Positions 7,218 through 15,892 of a stretch of 34,652 bases of DNA are shown here, piece after piece. This DNA comes from Ponticaulis sp. GTDB taxonomy: Bacteria > Pseudomonadota > Alphaproteobacteria > Caulobacterales > Hyphomonadaceae. How positions within the stretch are numbered: the stretch's first letter is position 1; each line of letters starts with the position of its first letter. The notes under the pieces are model-generated. The model was not told where the DNA came from. It made no database searches and saw only the letters and a program-made list of their open reading frames with translations. The stretch is from the NCBI GenBank assembly GCA_002701295.1, contig NZUJ01000037.1, forward strand, positions 1-34,652. The letters run 5' to 3'. Both the position numbers and the translations under genes were made by a program.

Positions 7218-8651
7218 ATGCAGGACTATACAAAGTACGACGCCATGGGGCTGGCTGAACTCGTCGCCAAACGTGAGGTCAGCGCTGAGGAATTGCTCGA
7301 TGAGGCGCTGTCCCGTGCGGAAAAGGCAAAAGACGAGCTGAACTGCGTGTCAGCTTTGTTTCCGGAGATTGCCAGCGATCAGATCAAGGCAGGACTGCCT
7401 GAAGGCCCTCTCTCCGGCATCCCGTTCATGACGAAAGATCTCGGCACAGAAATAAAAGGCGTGCCGCTTACGTCCGGGTCACGCCTCTTCAAAGAAAATG
7501 TCGCCCTTCAGAACTCCACTATTGTCGAGCGCTATCGCAAAGCGGGCATTGTGACGTTTGGTCAGACGACCAGCCCTGAATACGGTCTGACGACATCTAC
7601 CGAGAGCGCGCTGTTTGGTGAAACCCGCAATCCCTGGAATCTGGAGCGGACTTCCGGCGGCTCTTCCGGCGGCGCGTCTGCTGCGGTTTCAAGCGGCGTT
7701 TTACCACTTGCGCAAGCCAGCGATGGTGGCGGCTCAATCCGCATTCCAGCCGCTTGCACGGGTCTGTTCGGTATGAAGCCGTCCCGCGGGCGGATACCGC
7801 TGGGGCCGAACCGCACCGAAGGCTGGGGTGGCTTGTCGACTGTGCATGCGGTATCGCGCTCTGTGCGCGACAATGCCGTCCTGATGGATCTCACGCACGG
7901 CAGAGAAGTTGGTTCACGCTATCTCACCCAACCACCGCATGAGAGTTTCCTCAAAGCGGTCGGCCATAACCCGCACTATCTGAAGATTGGTCTCTGGGTG
8001 AACGCTCCCAATGGTACCAAGCCAGACCCGGATTCCCATAAGGGACTTTACGATACCGTCCGCCTTCTGCAGGACCTGGGACACACGGTGGAAGATGCTG
8101 ACCCGCATCTTGATGGCGAAAAGCTTGGTATGGCGCTCGTCATGGCGATTGCGGCCAATATTGCGGTGATTGTTGATGGCCGGGCCAAAGCGCTCGGCAG
8201 AAAGGTCAGAGATGATGACCTCGAGCCCCTGACCCATTCCATGGCAGATCTCGGACGCAAAGTGCCGATGGATACTTTGGTTCGCGCCGATATCGCATTC
8301 CAGGAGGCTGCGATCAAATTTGAGGAATGGATGGATGAAGGCGGCTATGATGTCTGCCTCATGCCAACATTGTCTCGGGCGCCCATGATGCTGGGCGAGT
8401 TGAGCCTCTCACGCGAAGACCGTGATGCTTATACAGAAGCCGTGACCACATTTGCCCCTCACACGGCAGTCTTCAACATGATGGGAGCACCCGCCATGTC
8501 CGTTCCGCTGCACTGGACGAAAGAGAACCTGCCCCTTGGCATGATGTTCGGCGCGCGGCATGGAGATGAATCCCTGCTCTATTGTCTTGCCGGACAGCTG
8601 GAACAGGCCAAGCCCTGGTTCAACCGCAATCCACCGGTGTTTTATGAGTGA
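7218..8651 (+). CDS. Amidase-signature family hydrolase
   Basis: This 477-residue enzyme carries the complete Ser-cisSer-Lys triad of amidase-signature hydrolases. Lys73 is in GIPFMTKD, the cis-Ser is Ser149 in TSGGSSGGA, and the nucleophile is Ser173 in DGGGSIR. The spacing of 24 residues between the two serines matches well-studied members such as fatty acid amide hydrolase. The reaction is hydrolysis of an amide bond, but the substrate cannot be told. The chain lacks tRNA amidotransferase context (no gatB or gatC nearby), so it is unlikely to be GatA. A GGGAAGAG precedes the ATG. Its end overlaps the start of the GFA-family gene by 8 bases, implying translational coupling. Confidence 0.92.
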   Translation: MQDYTKYDAMGLAELVAKREVSAEELLDEALSRAEKAKDELNCVSALFPEIASDQIKAGLPEGPLSGIPFMTKDLGTEIKGVPLTSGSRLFKENVALQNSTIVERYRKAGIVTFGQTTSPEYGLTTSTESALFGETRNPWNLERTSGGSSGGASAAVSSGVLPLAQASDGGGSIRIPAACTGLFGMKPSRGRIPLGPNRTEGWGGLSTVHAVSRSVRDNAVLMDLTHGREVGSRYLTQPPHESFLKAVGHNPHYLKIGLWVNAPNGTKPDPDSHKGLYDTVRLLQDLGHTVEDADPHLDGEKLGMALVMAIAANIAVIVDGRAKALGRKVRDDDLEPLTHSMADLGRKVPMDTLVRADIAFQEAAIKFEEWMDEGGYDVCLMPTLSRAPMMLGELSLSREDRDAYTEAVTTFAPHTAVFNMMGAPAMSVPLHWTKENLPLGMMFGARHGDESLLYCLAGQLEQAKPWFNRNPPVFYE

Positions 8652-9048
8652 CAATGAAATGAGTTGGCATGCGGGCGGCTGTCATTGCGGCGCCGTCCGG
8701 TTCGAAGTCCAGCTACCAGATCGCATCGAAGTCGAAGACTGTAATTGTTCGGTTTGCCTGAAAAGCCAGAACGCCCACATCATCGTGCCGGGAAGCCGGT
8801 TTCGACTACTCTCAGGGGCAGACCAACTGACCACCTACACCTTTAATACGGGCGTGGCGAAACATCAGTTCTGCTCGGTTTGCGGCATAAAAAGCTTTTA
8901 CATCCCACGTTCCAACCCGGACGGCTTTGCAGTCACGTGGCGGTGCCTGGATGATCCGACGGCATTCGAACATGTTGCCCTGCATCCATTTGATGGCGTT
9001 CATTGGGAACAGAATGCAGCTGGTCTGGCCGACAAGTCAAAGAGCTGA
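8644..9048 (+). CDS. GFA-family (CENP-V fold) zinc protein
   Basis: This small protein (134 residues) begins at the ATG at 8644, inside the end of the amidase gene. It has the zinc-binding cysteines of the GFA family: GCHCGAVRFE (Cys13, Cys15), CNCSVC (Cys33, Cys35, Cys38) and FCSVCG (Cys77, Cys80). Family members were named for glutathione-dependent formaldehyde activation, but most have no proven reaction and none should be assumed here. The overlap with the amidase suggests joint expression. It ends immediately before the end of the convergent CPBP protease gene. Confidence 0.88.
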   Translation: MSDNEMSWHAGGCHCGAVRFEVQLPDRIEVEDCNCSVCLKSQNAHIIVPGSRFRLLSGADQLTTYTFNTGVAKHQFCSVCGIKSFYIPRSNPDGFAVTWRCLDDPTAFEHVALHPFDGVHWEQNAAGLADKSKS

Positions 9049-9810
9049 TCAGTTTGCCCCTGCGAGTGCGAGCGATGCCAGAAAGGCTTTCACGTTGACG
9101 GTGGCATGCGCAATGATGGGAAGCACAAGTCCGCCGCTCCACAGCCTGATTGCACCCAACCCCACGCCAAGAAAGAAAATGATCGCCAGTCCGAACAGCG
9201 TGTATTGTGGGTGGAGCAGCGCAAAGCCCAGAGACGAAATGATCACAACAATGGTTGGGTTCAGACCGCGCGCGAGCGCCGTAGACATGAAGGCCCCGCG
9301 AAACAGAAACTCTTCGATGACAGGCGCAATCATTATGCCGACCAGAAAGAACCCGAACAGCTGAGACTGAGGAAATAGTCCGGTACTGCCATTCTCCCAA
9401 ATCACCGGCGGGTTGCCTGTCAGACTGGAATAGATTCCGACAACCACGGACAGAATGATATCCGGGATGAAAAACGTGCCGGCAATCGTCAGAACAATCG
9501 AGGTCGCGCCGGCTCGGCCAGGCTGAAGGACATCACTCTCCAGCCCTTTGCTCTTGAAATGAAGAAAACACAGCCACCCGATCAGCAGCTCTGTATATCC
9601 GGATCGAGCCATGAAAGCTGGGTGTTCCGGCTCCAAAAGAAACTGCCAGAACGCGCGCGCCGACTCCTCATCAATCGACAAATGCGTTCTGACAATCTGG
9701 ACCAGAATGTAACTGAAAACGTGGAAGGCCAGCGTGCTCCAGAAAATGGCTGGCAACAGCATGCTCGCAAGGTCGGACTCACCGGGAGACAGATTTCGCT
9801 GAAACGCCAC
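9049..9810 (-). CDS. CPBP-family intramembrane metalloprotease
   Basis: This hydrophobic protein (about 253 residues) has the three signature motifs of CAAX-prenyl-protease/bacteriocin-processing (CPBP, Abi) membrane proteases. Counted from the GTG at 9816 these are EEFLFRG (Glu168, Glu169, Arg173), FALLH (Phe198, His202) and HATVN (His237, Asn241). Several hydrophobic segments surround them. Bacterial members process signals, toxins or envelope proteins, and the substrate here is unknown. Two GTG starts are possible, 9816 and 9810; the second is 6 bases after GAAGG and is preferred. It lies just downstream of the coiled-coil gene on the same strand and may be the last gene of that operon. 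Confidence 0.88.
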   Translation of the reverse strand: MAFQRNLSPGESDLASMLLPAIFWSTLAFHVFSYILVQIVRTHLSIDEESARAFWQFLLEPEHPAFMARSGYTELLIGWLCFLHFKSKGLESDVLQPGRAGATSIVLTIAGTFFIPDIILSVVVGIYSSLTGNPPVIWENGSTGLFPQSQLFGFFLVGIMIAPVIEEFLFRGAFMSTALARGLNPTIVVIISSLGFALLHPQYTLFGLAIIFFLGVGLGAIRLWSGGLVLPIIAHATVNVKAFLASLALAGAN

Positions 9811-9825
9811 CGTCACCCTTCAGCT

Positions 9826-11430
9826 TTAATTCGTGCCGACTTGCGATAGCTCGTTGGCCTGATCGACCCAGCGCTCACGCATTACTCGTCCCTGAATTCG
9901 AAGATAGCTGTCGATCCACGCTTCTTCCTGCGGGTTCCATTCGGCGATCTGCGAGAAATGGAAAATGCCCAGCTCGTTGAGAATGCCTTCAATCTTCGGG
10001 CCAATTCCGCCAATCCGCTTCAGGTCATCCGGAGCGCCGTTCGGTGCATCCAGAGAGGCCGGACGCGTTTCATCTTCGGCAGCAACGCGTTCGAGTTCCT
10101 GTGTAATGAAGGCCGCAATGTTTTCTGGCTGTGGTGGAGGTGCCGGTTGGGCGGCAGGCGGTTCAGACCGGAAAGAGCCGAGCACTGAATCGTCAGCATC
10201 ACTTGCTGCATCAAGCGCGGCGGCTTCGAGATATTTGAGACGCCCTTCCAGATAGCGGTTCCGCCAGCGAAGGCGAGCCAGTTCCTGCTCAGCATCGCTG
10301 CTGCCTTCTGTCGCTTTTGAAAGTTCCGTGCGCAACTTGCTGACCTCAGACTCAAGCGCCTGATTACGTTCTTCCTGCCTGGCCGAGACATTGATCAGCT
10401 CAACCGCGTCAGCATCTTCTGCAGGAGCCGGAATGTTTTCCAGATGATTGACGCGCGCCTTGAGATACCGGTTCTGCCAGGTCAGCCGTGCAAGTTTCGC
10501 AGCATCGTCTGAGGACAGGTCCGGCGTTGACTCATCGTCTGACGCTTCAGCTTCCGGATCGGCCTTTTCCGCTTCCAGATCAGAGATCGTCTGCTTCAGA
10601 GTGCTGACTTCCGACTTTGCCTGCTGAGCAGACTCAATCTCGTCTGACAGACGCGCGAGTGTCGACTTCAGATCGACAATCTCTGAGTCTCTCGCAGCGA
10701 TTTCAGCCTCGAGAGCAGTCGCGTTTTCAGATGAGGAAGTGTTGGCCTCAAGAAAGCTGATGCGTGCCGCAGTGTATCTGCTCATCCACTCTTCAAGCGA
10801 AATACCTGCGTGAAGCGCGGAGGCTGTCGAAGTGACAGCGGCTTCCGGCAGCTCAGTTTCTGACGGCTCACGAGCGGCCAGCTCAGCTTCAAGCTTGGAA
10901 ATGCGGGCCGTCTTGTAACGGGCCATCCACTCTTCGAGCGAAATACCCTCGTCCGTGACAGGTTCTGGTGTTTCGACTGTCGCAAAATCAGATTGCTCGC
11001 TGAGGCGCTTTTCGAGAAAGCGCACACGCGATTCAAGATAGCGCTGGCGCCAGACTTCCTGCGCAGATTTCGGATCGGGCTCTGTAATTTTTGGCGCCTC
11101 AGCCTGCGTATCTTCTGATGTCAGAGCGACAGGCGCTGTGTCTGCATTGTTCGCTGACTCTGCTTCACTGCGCAATTGCGTGATCACGTCTTCCATGGTC
11201 ACAAGCCGTTCCTGAGAGGCTTTCAGTTCTGCCTCCAGACGTTCGACCTGATTCAGTTTCGCCTGATGTTCGGATGTCAGGACTGCGGACGTCTGGACCT
11301 GCGATGCGACGCTGACCGTTTTCGGACGCGGCAGGAAAACGCCGCGAACCGCCCAGCCGAGGATCAGGCCAATCACTCCGGCACCTGCCAGATAGCCCCA
11401 CATGCTGGTCAGCAGTTCAATCATCGTCAT
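9826..11430 (-). CDS. Membrane-anchored coiled-coil protein with five W-RY-R-LE repeats and a C-terminal helix-hairpin-helix domain
   Basis: The 534-residue chain has one N-terminal membrane helix (about 12-33), then a long Glu/Ala-rich, mostly coiled-coil region. A C-terminal HhH-like domain starts near 468 (DDLKRIGGIGPKIEGIL). That last domain resembles a module also found attached to NuoE-type and other proteins. Within the coiled coil a 14-residue motif, W-x2-RY-x3-R-[IVL]-x2-LE, occurs at residues 127-140, 168-181, 215-228, 318-331 and 389-402. Two copies are preceded by the same GISLEEWM-type segment. The function is unknown; a scaffold in the envelope or at the inner membrane is a guess. 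The start overlaps the end of the BON/OmpA gene by 14 bases. The ATG at 11424 has better spacing from AGGGAG than the one at 11430. Confidence 0.82.
   Translation of the reverse strand: MTMIELLTSMWGYLAGAGVIGLILGWAVRGVFLPRPKTVSVASQVQTSAVLTSEHQAKLNQVERLEAELKASQERLVTMEDVITQLRSEAESANNADTAPVALTSEDTQAEAPKITEPDPKSAQEVWRQRYLESRVRFLEKRLSEQSDFATVETPEPVTDEGISLEEWMARYKTARISKLEAELAAREPSETELPEAAVTSTASALHAGISLEEWMSRYTAARISFLEANTSSSENATALEAEIAARDSEIVDLKSTLARLSDEIESAQQAKSEVSTLKQTISDLEAEKADPEAEASDDESTPDLSSDDAAKLARLTWQNRYLKARVNHLENIPAPAEDADAVELINVSARQEERNQALESEVSKLRTELSKATEGSSDAEQELARLRWRNRYLEGRLKYLEAAALDAASDADDSVLGSFRSEPPAAQPAPPPQPENIAAFITQELERVAAEDETRPASLDAPNGAPDDLKRIGGIGPKIEGILNELGIFHFSQIAEWNPQEEAWIDSYLRIQGRVMRERWVDQANELSQVGTN
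10225..11052 (-). repeat. Five copies of a 42-bp coding repeat (W-x2-RY-x3-R-x3-LE)
   Basis: The copies lie at 11011-11052, 10888-10929, 10747-10788, 10438-10479 and 10225-10266, all in the same reading frame. The invariant residues are Trp, Arg-Tyr, Arg and Leu-Glu. Copies are spaced 40 to 100 residues apart, so this is a dispersed protein motif and not a tandem DNA repeat. Confidence 0.8.
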
Positions 11431-12880
11431 ACTCCCTCAAACGCACTGTTAGCTGACGATCAGGATCAAGTTCCCCCAGCCCGGAAATACCCTCCGGGTC
11501 TGTGGACACATCAGTTAACTCAACTTGATCTATCGGAACTCCGTGCGCAATGAAATAGCTGGAGAAGGCAGTTTGGCGGTCTTCTGTGAGGTTTTGCAGT
11601 GCAATACGTCTTCCGTCAGCATGTGTTGCAGCATCCACACTAAAAATCAGATGGGGACACGTGTTGAACACGGTCAGGAGACCATCAAGAACTGGCCCCG
11701 TATCCCGGGAGAGAACATCTGTCGCATATTCAAAATTGATCGGTCCGCGCGACAAGGCTTCAGTCAGGCCTGCCTGGCATGTTTCCGCATCAGGCAATTC
11801 ACCTGTGTCGGGAGCGTTCTCAAACGCATCAAGTTTCAGCGGCACGACCTGTGTGTCCTGAGAGAAGTCGACCAGTGTCCCTACCAGAACGAGATCTTCG
11901 CGTAGAAAGTCGTCAACGCTTGCCGTTACGTCGCCGCTGATAGTCAGCGTATCACCTTTATAGGTTAGAAACCCGGTCTGAAACTCCAGAAAGCCGGGCA
12001 GGATGCGGCTCACCGCCTCGACCCAATCATCATCCGGCATGGGGATCACCCCCATATCATTGATGACATCGCCGGCGAACAGGCTCTCGGCTTCAGAGAT
12101 AAGACTGGTGCGGTCCACCGCATCTGGCATGGATCCGGTAAAATAAAGGGCATCACCTGTAAATTGCGCTGACCAGATCGCCGTACCGATCAGCTGAAGA
12201 TCAGCAGTGTAACCTGATGGCGGACGAGCCATGCGCAGCGTCACGTCAATACGGGTCTTCGGGTCTGGCGCCTGTCCTTCAAGCTGAAGGCGTTGATCTG
12301 TCAGCGACAACTCCCCATCCAGAAGCAGAGACAGCTGAGATGCCCCCATGATCAGTGCCCCAACCCAGTCGCCATCCGGAACACCGTCACGCAGGTCAAT
12401 TGTCGAATTGATTGTGTCACGCGCATAACCGAGCCGATCAAGCTCATCATAGAACCTGTCCCGAGCGTCGAGGCCTGGCAGATAACCGGTTACGTCGAGT
12501 TTTGGGCCGACCTTTACAATCCGGATCTGATACGGGTCGGGCGCGGGTTCCACCTCCATTTCGTCGATGACTTTGGTGATCCCGCCAAACAATGGACCGC
12601 CGCGTCCCACGGCTGTCCGCGCAATTTCCTTGGCGCGCCGTTTCAGGGCCTCGGTTGGCGCCGTACCACTGAGCGTCGCGACCCGTCCATCTACGACGGC
12701 CGAGGCCCACTCAAAATCTGGTGTGTCCAATGCTGTTGTGACGGCAGCCTGATATCTGGCTTCGCGCTTGTCAGCGGCGTCCGGTCCGGCATATACCGCA
12801 AACCAGATCAACGCCGCGAAAACGGCAATTCCAACCGGAATTAAAACAAAATCCAGAATGGTGCGCCTATCAAACGACAT
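11417..12880 (-). CDS. Membrane protein with BON-like domains and an OmpA-like C-terminal domain
   Basis: This 487-residue protein starts with a membrane helix (about 10-30) that would place the rest in the periplasm. A BON domain lies at about 40-110 (FEWASAVVDGRVATLSGTAP and following helix). Later segments such as VGPKLDVTGYLPGLDARDRF and GDTLTISGDVTASVDDF look like further BON-type repeats. The last 100 or so residues resemble an OmpA-like peptidoglycan-binding domain (INFEYATDVLS, then VDAATHADGRR and LTEDRQTAFSSYFIAHGV). The BON plus OmpA pairing recalls the OmpATb/ArfA type of envelope protein. It probably tethers the inner membrane to the cell wall; its exact role is unknown. The coiled-coil gene overlaps its stop. 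The ribosome site (GGGAC) is weak. Confidence 0.8.
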   Translation of the reverse strand: MSFDRRTILDFVLIPVGIAVFAALIWFAVYAGPDAADKREARYQAAVTTALDTPDFEWASAVVDGRVATLSGTAPTEALKRRAKEIARTAVGRGGPLFGGITKVIDEMEVEPAPDPYQIRIVKVGPKLDVTGYLPGLDARDRFYDELDRLGYARDTINSTIDLRDGVPDGDWVGALIMGASQLSLLLDGELSLTDQRLQLEGQAPDPKTRIDVTLRMARPPSGYTADLQLIGTAIWSAQFTGDALYFTGSMPDAVDRTSLISEAESLFAGDVINDMGVIPMPDDDWVEAVSRILPGFLEFQTGFLTYKGDTLTISGDVTASVDDFLREDLVLVGTLVDFSQDTQVVPLKLDAFENAPDTGELPDAETCQAGLTEALSRGPINFEYATDVLSRDTGPVLDGLLTVFNTCPHLIFSVDAATHADGRRIALQNLTEDRQTAFSSYFIAHGVPIDQVELTDVSTDPEGISGLGELDPDRQLTVRLREYDDD

Positions 12881-12976
12881 GACGGTCCCACTTCACTCGA
12901 CTTCTAAACTTCACACTTCCCGCCCAGCACTTTGAATCGCCTGAGCAATGGGTACGCGGCAAAACCGGGCAAAGAT

Positions 12977-13822
12977 ATGACAGACCCTCAGAAAATCTCT
13001 GGAAATCGACCTGCTGAAGTCATCACAAGTGGGTCAAACCCGCAGGTTAAGATGCTCAAGAGCCTTGAGCGTAAAAAAGGCCGTCGCGAGAACAATATGT
13101 TTTTGGCAGAAGGGGCCCGCCTGATCGAAGAAGCCCTGAACTTTGGTTGGGAGCCTGCTATTCTGGTCTGCGCACCGGACGCTCTGAACAGACCTTATAC
13201 TGCTGACCTTATTGCACGCGCCGAAACGGCTGGCGCGAAACTCCTTATGGTGCATGAGCGTCTGCTCGGCCAGATCGCGCGGAAAGACAATCCGCAGACT
13301 CTGCTGGCCGGTTTCCGCCCGCGTAGCAGACACCTGAGCGACATCCCGAAAGCGGATACACAAAAAGGTACGCTACTCGCCCTCTATCAAGTGCGCGATC
13401 CAGGCAATCTCGGAACCATTCTTCGGACGTCTGATTTTGCGGGTGTGAACGGCGTTATCATGATCGGCGATTGCTGCGACCCGTATAGTTTCGAAGCCGT
13501 TCGCGCGAGCATGGGATCGCTGTTCGCCATGCCGTTCTACGCCGCCATGGAAGACGACTTCCTCAGCTGGAAAACCGAGACCGGCCTGCCCATGATTGCC
13601 GCCAGCATGAATGGCACCTGCCCACACCATGAAGCGGATTATGGTGAGGCCAGCCTGATCATTATGGGCAATGAACAATCCGGACTGCCCGACCATTTCG
13701 AAAATGCCTGCGATGTGCTCTCCCGCATTCCGATGCGCGAGGGCGCGGACTCGCTTAATCTTGCCACCGCCACCGCCCTCATGATCTATGCGGCATGGGG
13801 TAGCCGGGGATATGCGCAATGA
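12977..13822 (+). CDS. TrmH/SpoU-family RNA 2'-O-methyltransferase
   Basis: This 281-residue protein has the three SPOUT motifs: RDPGNLGTILRTSDF, IIMGNEQSGLP and IPMREGADSLNLATA. They form the knotted site that binds S-adenosylmethionine and transfers a methyl to a ribose 2'-OH in rRNA or tRNA. An N-terminal substrate-binding domain (SNPQVKMLKSLERKKGR, FLAEGARLIEEA) is typical of the RlmB/TsnR branch. The exact nucleotide cannot be told. The ATG at 12977 is chosen over an in-frame TTG at 12932 because the family normally starts close to the SGSNPQVK segment. The last four bases (ATGA) also start the next methyltransferase, implying coupling. It is divergent from the BON/OmpA operon. Confidence 0.92.
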   Translation: MTDPQKISGNRPAEVITSGSNPQVKMLKSLERKKGRRENNMFLAEGARLIEEALNFGWEPAILVCAPDALNRPYTADLIARAETAGAKLLMVHERLLGQIARKDNPQTLLAGFRPRSRHLSDIPKADTQKGTLLALYQVRDPGNLGTILRTSDFAGVNGVIMIGDCCDPYSFEAVRASMGSLFAMPFYAAMEDDFLSWKTETGLPMIAASMNGTCPHHEADYGEASLIIMGNEQSGLPDHFENACDVLSRIPMREGADSLNLATATALMIYAAWGSRGYAQ

Positions 13823-14715
13823 CCAAGAAACCTGACATTGTTGGCCCGATCCTGCTCGAAGCGGATGACTGGAAAGACTATGCGCTTCTTGATTCCGGCC
13901 ATGGACGAAAGCTCGAAAAATTCGGCAACCAGACCACCGAACGCCCAGACCCTCAGGCATTCTGGTCTCCGAAAAACCCGATCGAGAGCTGGAAAGCCGA
14001 TGCCCAGTTTGCCGCTTCTGGCGATGATGAGCGAGGCAATTGGCAGAAAAACCGCCCCGACCTCGCCGACGAATGGCAAATGCGCTGGCAGAACCTCGCC
14101 TTCACTGTCCGCCGGACACCGTTCCGGCATCTGGGCGTGTTTCAGGAACACTCGGTTCACTGGCGCCACGCCATGGATCAGATCTCGAATGCAGGGCGCC
14201 CGATCCGGCTCCTCAATCTGTTCGGCTATACCGGCATGATGAGCCTTGCGGCCGCCTCAGCTGGCGCTCAGGTCACTCACCTCGATGCCAGCCCGAAATC
14301 GAACGGCTTCGGCAAGGCGAATGCCGAGCTTTCCGGTATTGGCGACCTGCCCATCCGCTGGATCGCCGATGACGCGTTGAAATTCATGCGTCGCGAAGTC
14401 CGCCGTGAAAACACCTATGATGCCATTGTTCTGGACCCGCCGAAATTTGGTCGAGGCCCAAAGAATGAGACCTGGAGACTTGAAGAAAACCTGCCTGAAC
14501 TTCTGGAGCTGTGTCGCCAGTGCCTGTCTGACCAGCCACTCTTCATGATCACAACCGTTTATGCCGTGCGCCTCTCTTATCTGGCGCTCGCGCAAACGGT
14601 TCGCGATCATCTGGAGGGTTTGGGCGGCACGATTACGGCAGGCGAAATGGTGATCCCCGAAAAAGACCGCGATGTTCAACTCCCGACCGCGATCTTTGCC
14701 CGCTGGGACGCCTGA
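13819..14715 (+). CDS. Class I SAM-dependent methyltransferase, RlmI/RlmK-like
   Basis: This 298-residue protein has motif I in LNLFGYTGMMSLAAASAGA, motif II around THLDAS, and the catalytic loop LDPPKFGRG. That DPPK loop and the RTPFRHLGVFQEHSVHW region are typical of the RlmI/RlmK-like 23S rRNA (cytosine or guanine) methyltransferases. No N-terminal PUA domain is visible, so it is shorter than RlmI. The substrate is inferred to be rRNA. It overlaps the TrmH-type gene by 4 bases (ATGA), so the two RNA-modifying enzymes are made together. The small protein at 14738 follows after 22 bases. Confidence 0.87.
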   Translation: MTKKPDIVGPILLEADDWKDYALLDSGHGRKLEKFGNQTTERPDPQAFWSPKNPIESWKADAQFAASGDDERGNWQKNRPDLADEWQMRWQNLAFTVRRTPFRHLGVFQEHSVHWRHAMDQISNAGRPIRLLNLFGYTGMMSLAAASAGAQVTHLDASPKSNGFGKANAELSGIGDLPIRWIADDALKFMRREVRRENTYDAIVLDPPKFGRGPKNETWRLEENLPELLELCRQCLSDQPLFMITTVYAVRLSYLALAQTVRDHLEGLGGTITAGEMVIPEKDRDVQLPTAIFARWDA

Positions 14716-14737
14716 TCCAAGCCAGAAGGGGACAAAC

Positions 14738-15046
14738 ATGACGCGCATTCAGATCACACGAAAACGCGGCATGTATGCGGCTGGACGCGCGATCCGCCTT
14801 TATGCGGACGGCACGCTTATCGGCAAAATTCGCCAGAACCACACGGCAGAATTTGAACTGCCAGAGGGTGCGACAACGCTCTATGGACAGGTGGACTGGG
14901 GGAAAACGAATACGCTGGATGTCAGCGCGATTTCAGACGGTGCGCACTTTACAGTCACCGCCTGGTTCTCCTTCAATCCGTTCAAATTGCTTGCCATTAC
15001 AGGCATGCCGATAAAGATCGAGATGACCGCAAGCTCGGTTTTCTGA
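14738..15046 (+). CDS. Small beta-rich protein of unknown function
   Basis: An ATG at 14738 follows AAGGGG with a 6-base spacer and opens 102 codons. The protein (MTRIQITRKRGMYAAGRA at the start) is basic at its N-terminus. It has a pattern IRLYADGTLIGKIRQNHTAE, then FELPEGATTLYGQVDW. This resembles small beta-sandwich proteins with a DGxxIGxIxxGE-type hairpin that are widespread and uncharacterised. No signal peptide or metal motif is visible. It may be the third gene of the methyltransferase operon. Confidence 0.65.
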   Translation: MTRIQITRKRGMYAAGRAIRLYADGTLIGKIRQNHTAEFELPEGATTLYGQVDWGKTNTLDVSAISDGAHFTVTAWFSFNPFKLLAITGMPIKIEMTASSVF

Positions 15047-15057
15047 TCAGCATCAGC

Positions 15058-15360
15058 CTAGCCGCGTTTCACAATTTCCTTGCCCGGCTTGCCCAGACGC
15101 CAGACGCCTTTGAAATTGCGCGGATCCACAGGCTTGCCTTTGCGGTAGATCGAAATCTCTCCAACGTCAGCCAGACGCACAGCTTCGGCACGCACATCGC
15201 CCAGAATGTTCTGCCAGCTATGGCGGGAAACCTTCTGCGCGACCTCTGCAGGTTCAAAAGTCTCGCCGACTTCGCTTTCGGAGACCATTTTGCGAATGGC
15301 GGCGCGAACCAGATTGCCCGTCTGGTCTTCGTTTTCTGTATTTTCATGTGATGTTGTCAT
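15058..15360 (-). CDS. DUF3253-like winged-helix small protein
   Basis: The 100-residue protein has an acidic N-terminal tail. A helical region with EPAEVAQKVSRHSWQNIL and AVRLADVGEISIYRKGKPVDP follows, ending in FKGVWRLGKPG. The order (helix-turn-helix, then a basic beta hairpin with a short VDPxxxKG motif) matches the DUF3253 family, which has no known function. The helices look winged-helix-like, so nucleic acid binding is possible. It lies convergent with the small protein at 14738 and divergent from the thioesterase. Confidence 0.72.
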   Translation of the reverse strand: MTTSHENTENEDQTGNLVRAAIRKMVSESEVGETFEPAEVAQKVSRHSWQNILGDVRAEAVRLADVGEISIYRKGKPVDPRNFKGVWRLGKPGKEIVKRG

Positions 15361-15429
15361 GGACGCGCTTTGGACCTTTGCTTATCCCCTGTCCAGCACT
15401 GAATCAGCAAACGTAGGGAAATTGATGTC

Positions 15430-15864
15430 ATGCCCCCTCAGACCGGACTTGGCGCTGTCAGTTTCGAGACAGCTTTCGAGCAGATCATCACGCCCACAAG
15501 CGACGATATTGATATGCTCGGCCATGTGAATAATGTCAGCTATGTGCGCTGGGTCGAGGACACCGCCGTGGCGCACTGGTATCATGTGGCTACGCCTGAA
15601 ATCGAAGCGAAATATGTGTTCGTCCTGCTCCGGCATGAAATCGATTATCGCGACCAGATCCTGCCTGGCGAGACCGCCATTGCCCGCACCTGGCTCGGCC
15701 GCGCCAAAGGCCCGCGCTTTGAACGATTTGTAGACATTCGAAAGCCGGGCACCGCGCGCTTTTCGTCGTTTTCACGGCTCGACTGGTGCATGCTGGATGT
15801 GACCACCCGCAAGCCCCAACGGGTCGACGCCCGCATTCTGGACCTGTTTCAGGTTCCGGGGTGA
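15430..15864 (+). CDS. Hotdog-fold acyl-CoA thioesterase (4HBT/YbgC type)
   Basis: This 144-residue protein has the single hotdog domain of 4-hydroxybenzoyl-CoA thioesterase-like enzymes. The active-site Asp28 is in DIDMLGHVNNVSYVRW, followed by the RHEIDYRDQILPGE strand typical of the fold. Such enzymes hydrolyse acyl-CoA or acyl-ACP thioesters; the acyl group here is not known. No signal sequence is visible, so it is cytoplasmic. The start is the ATG at 15430; the ribosome site is weak (GTAGGG 11 bases away). It lies 49 bases upstream of glnE on the same strand. Confidence 0.88.
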   Translation: MPPQTGLGAVSFETAFEQIITPTSDDIDMLGHVNNVSYVRWVEDTAVAHWYHVATPEIEAKYVFVLLRHEIDYRDQILPGETAIARTWLGRAKGPRFERFVDIRKPGTARFSSFSRLDWCMLDVTTRKPQRVDARILDLFQVPG

Positions 15865-15892
15865 AGTCACGGAAACTATTGAACCGTTCACC

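Noticed and set aside
7218-8651. GatA, the glutamyl-tRNA amidotransferase subunit A
   Set aside because: No gatB or gatC is nearby, and the neighbours are unrelated to tRNA charging; a general amidase is the safer call.
12932-12976. A longer TrmH-type protein starting at TTG 12932
   Set aside because: The extra residues do not look like the family, and the ATG at 12977 fits the usual N-terminus.
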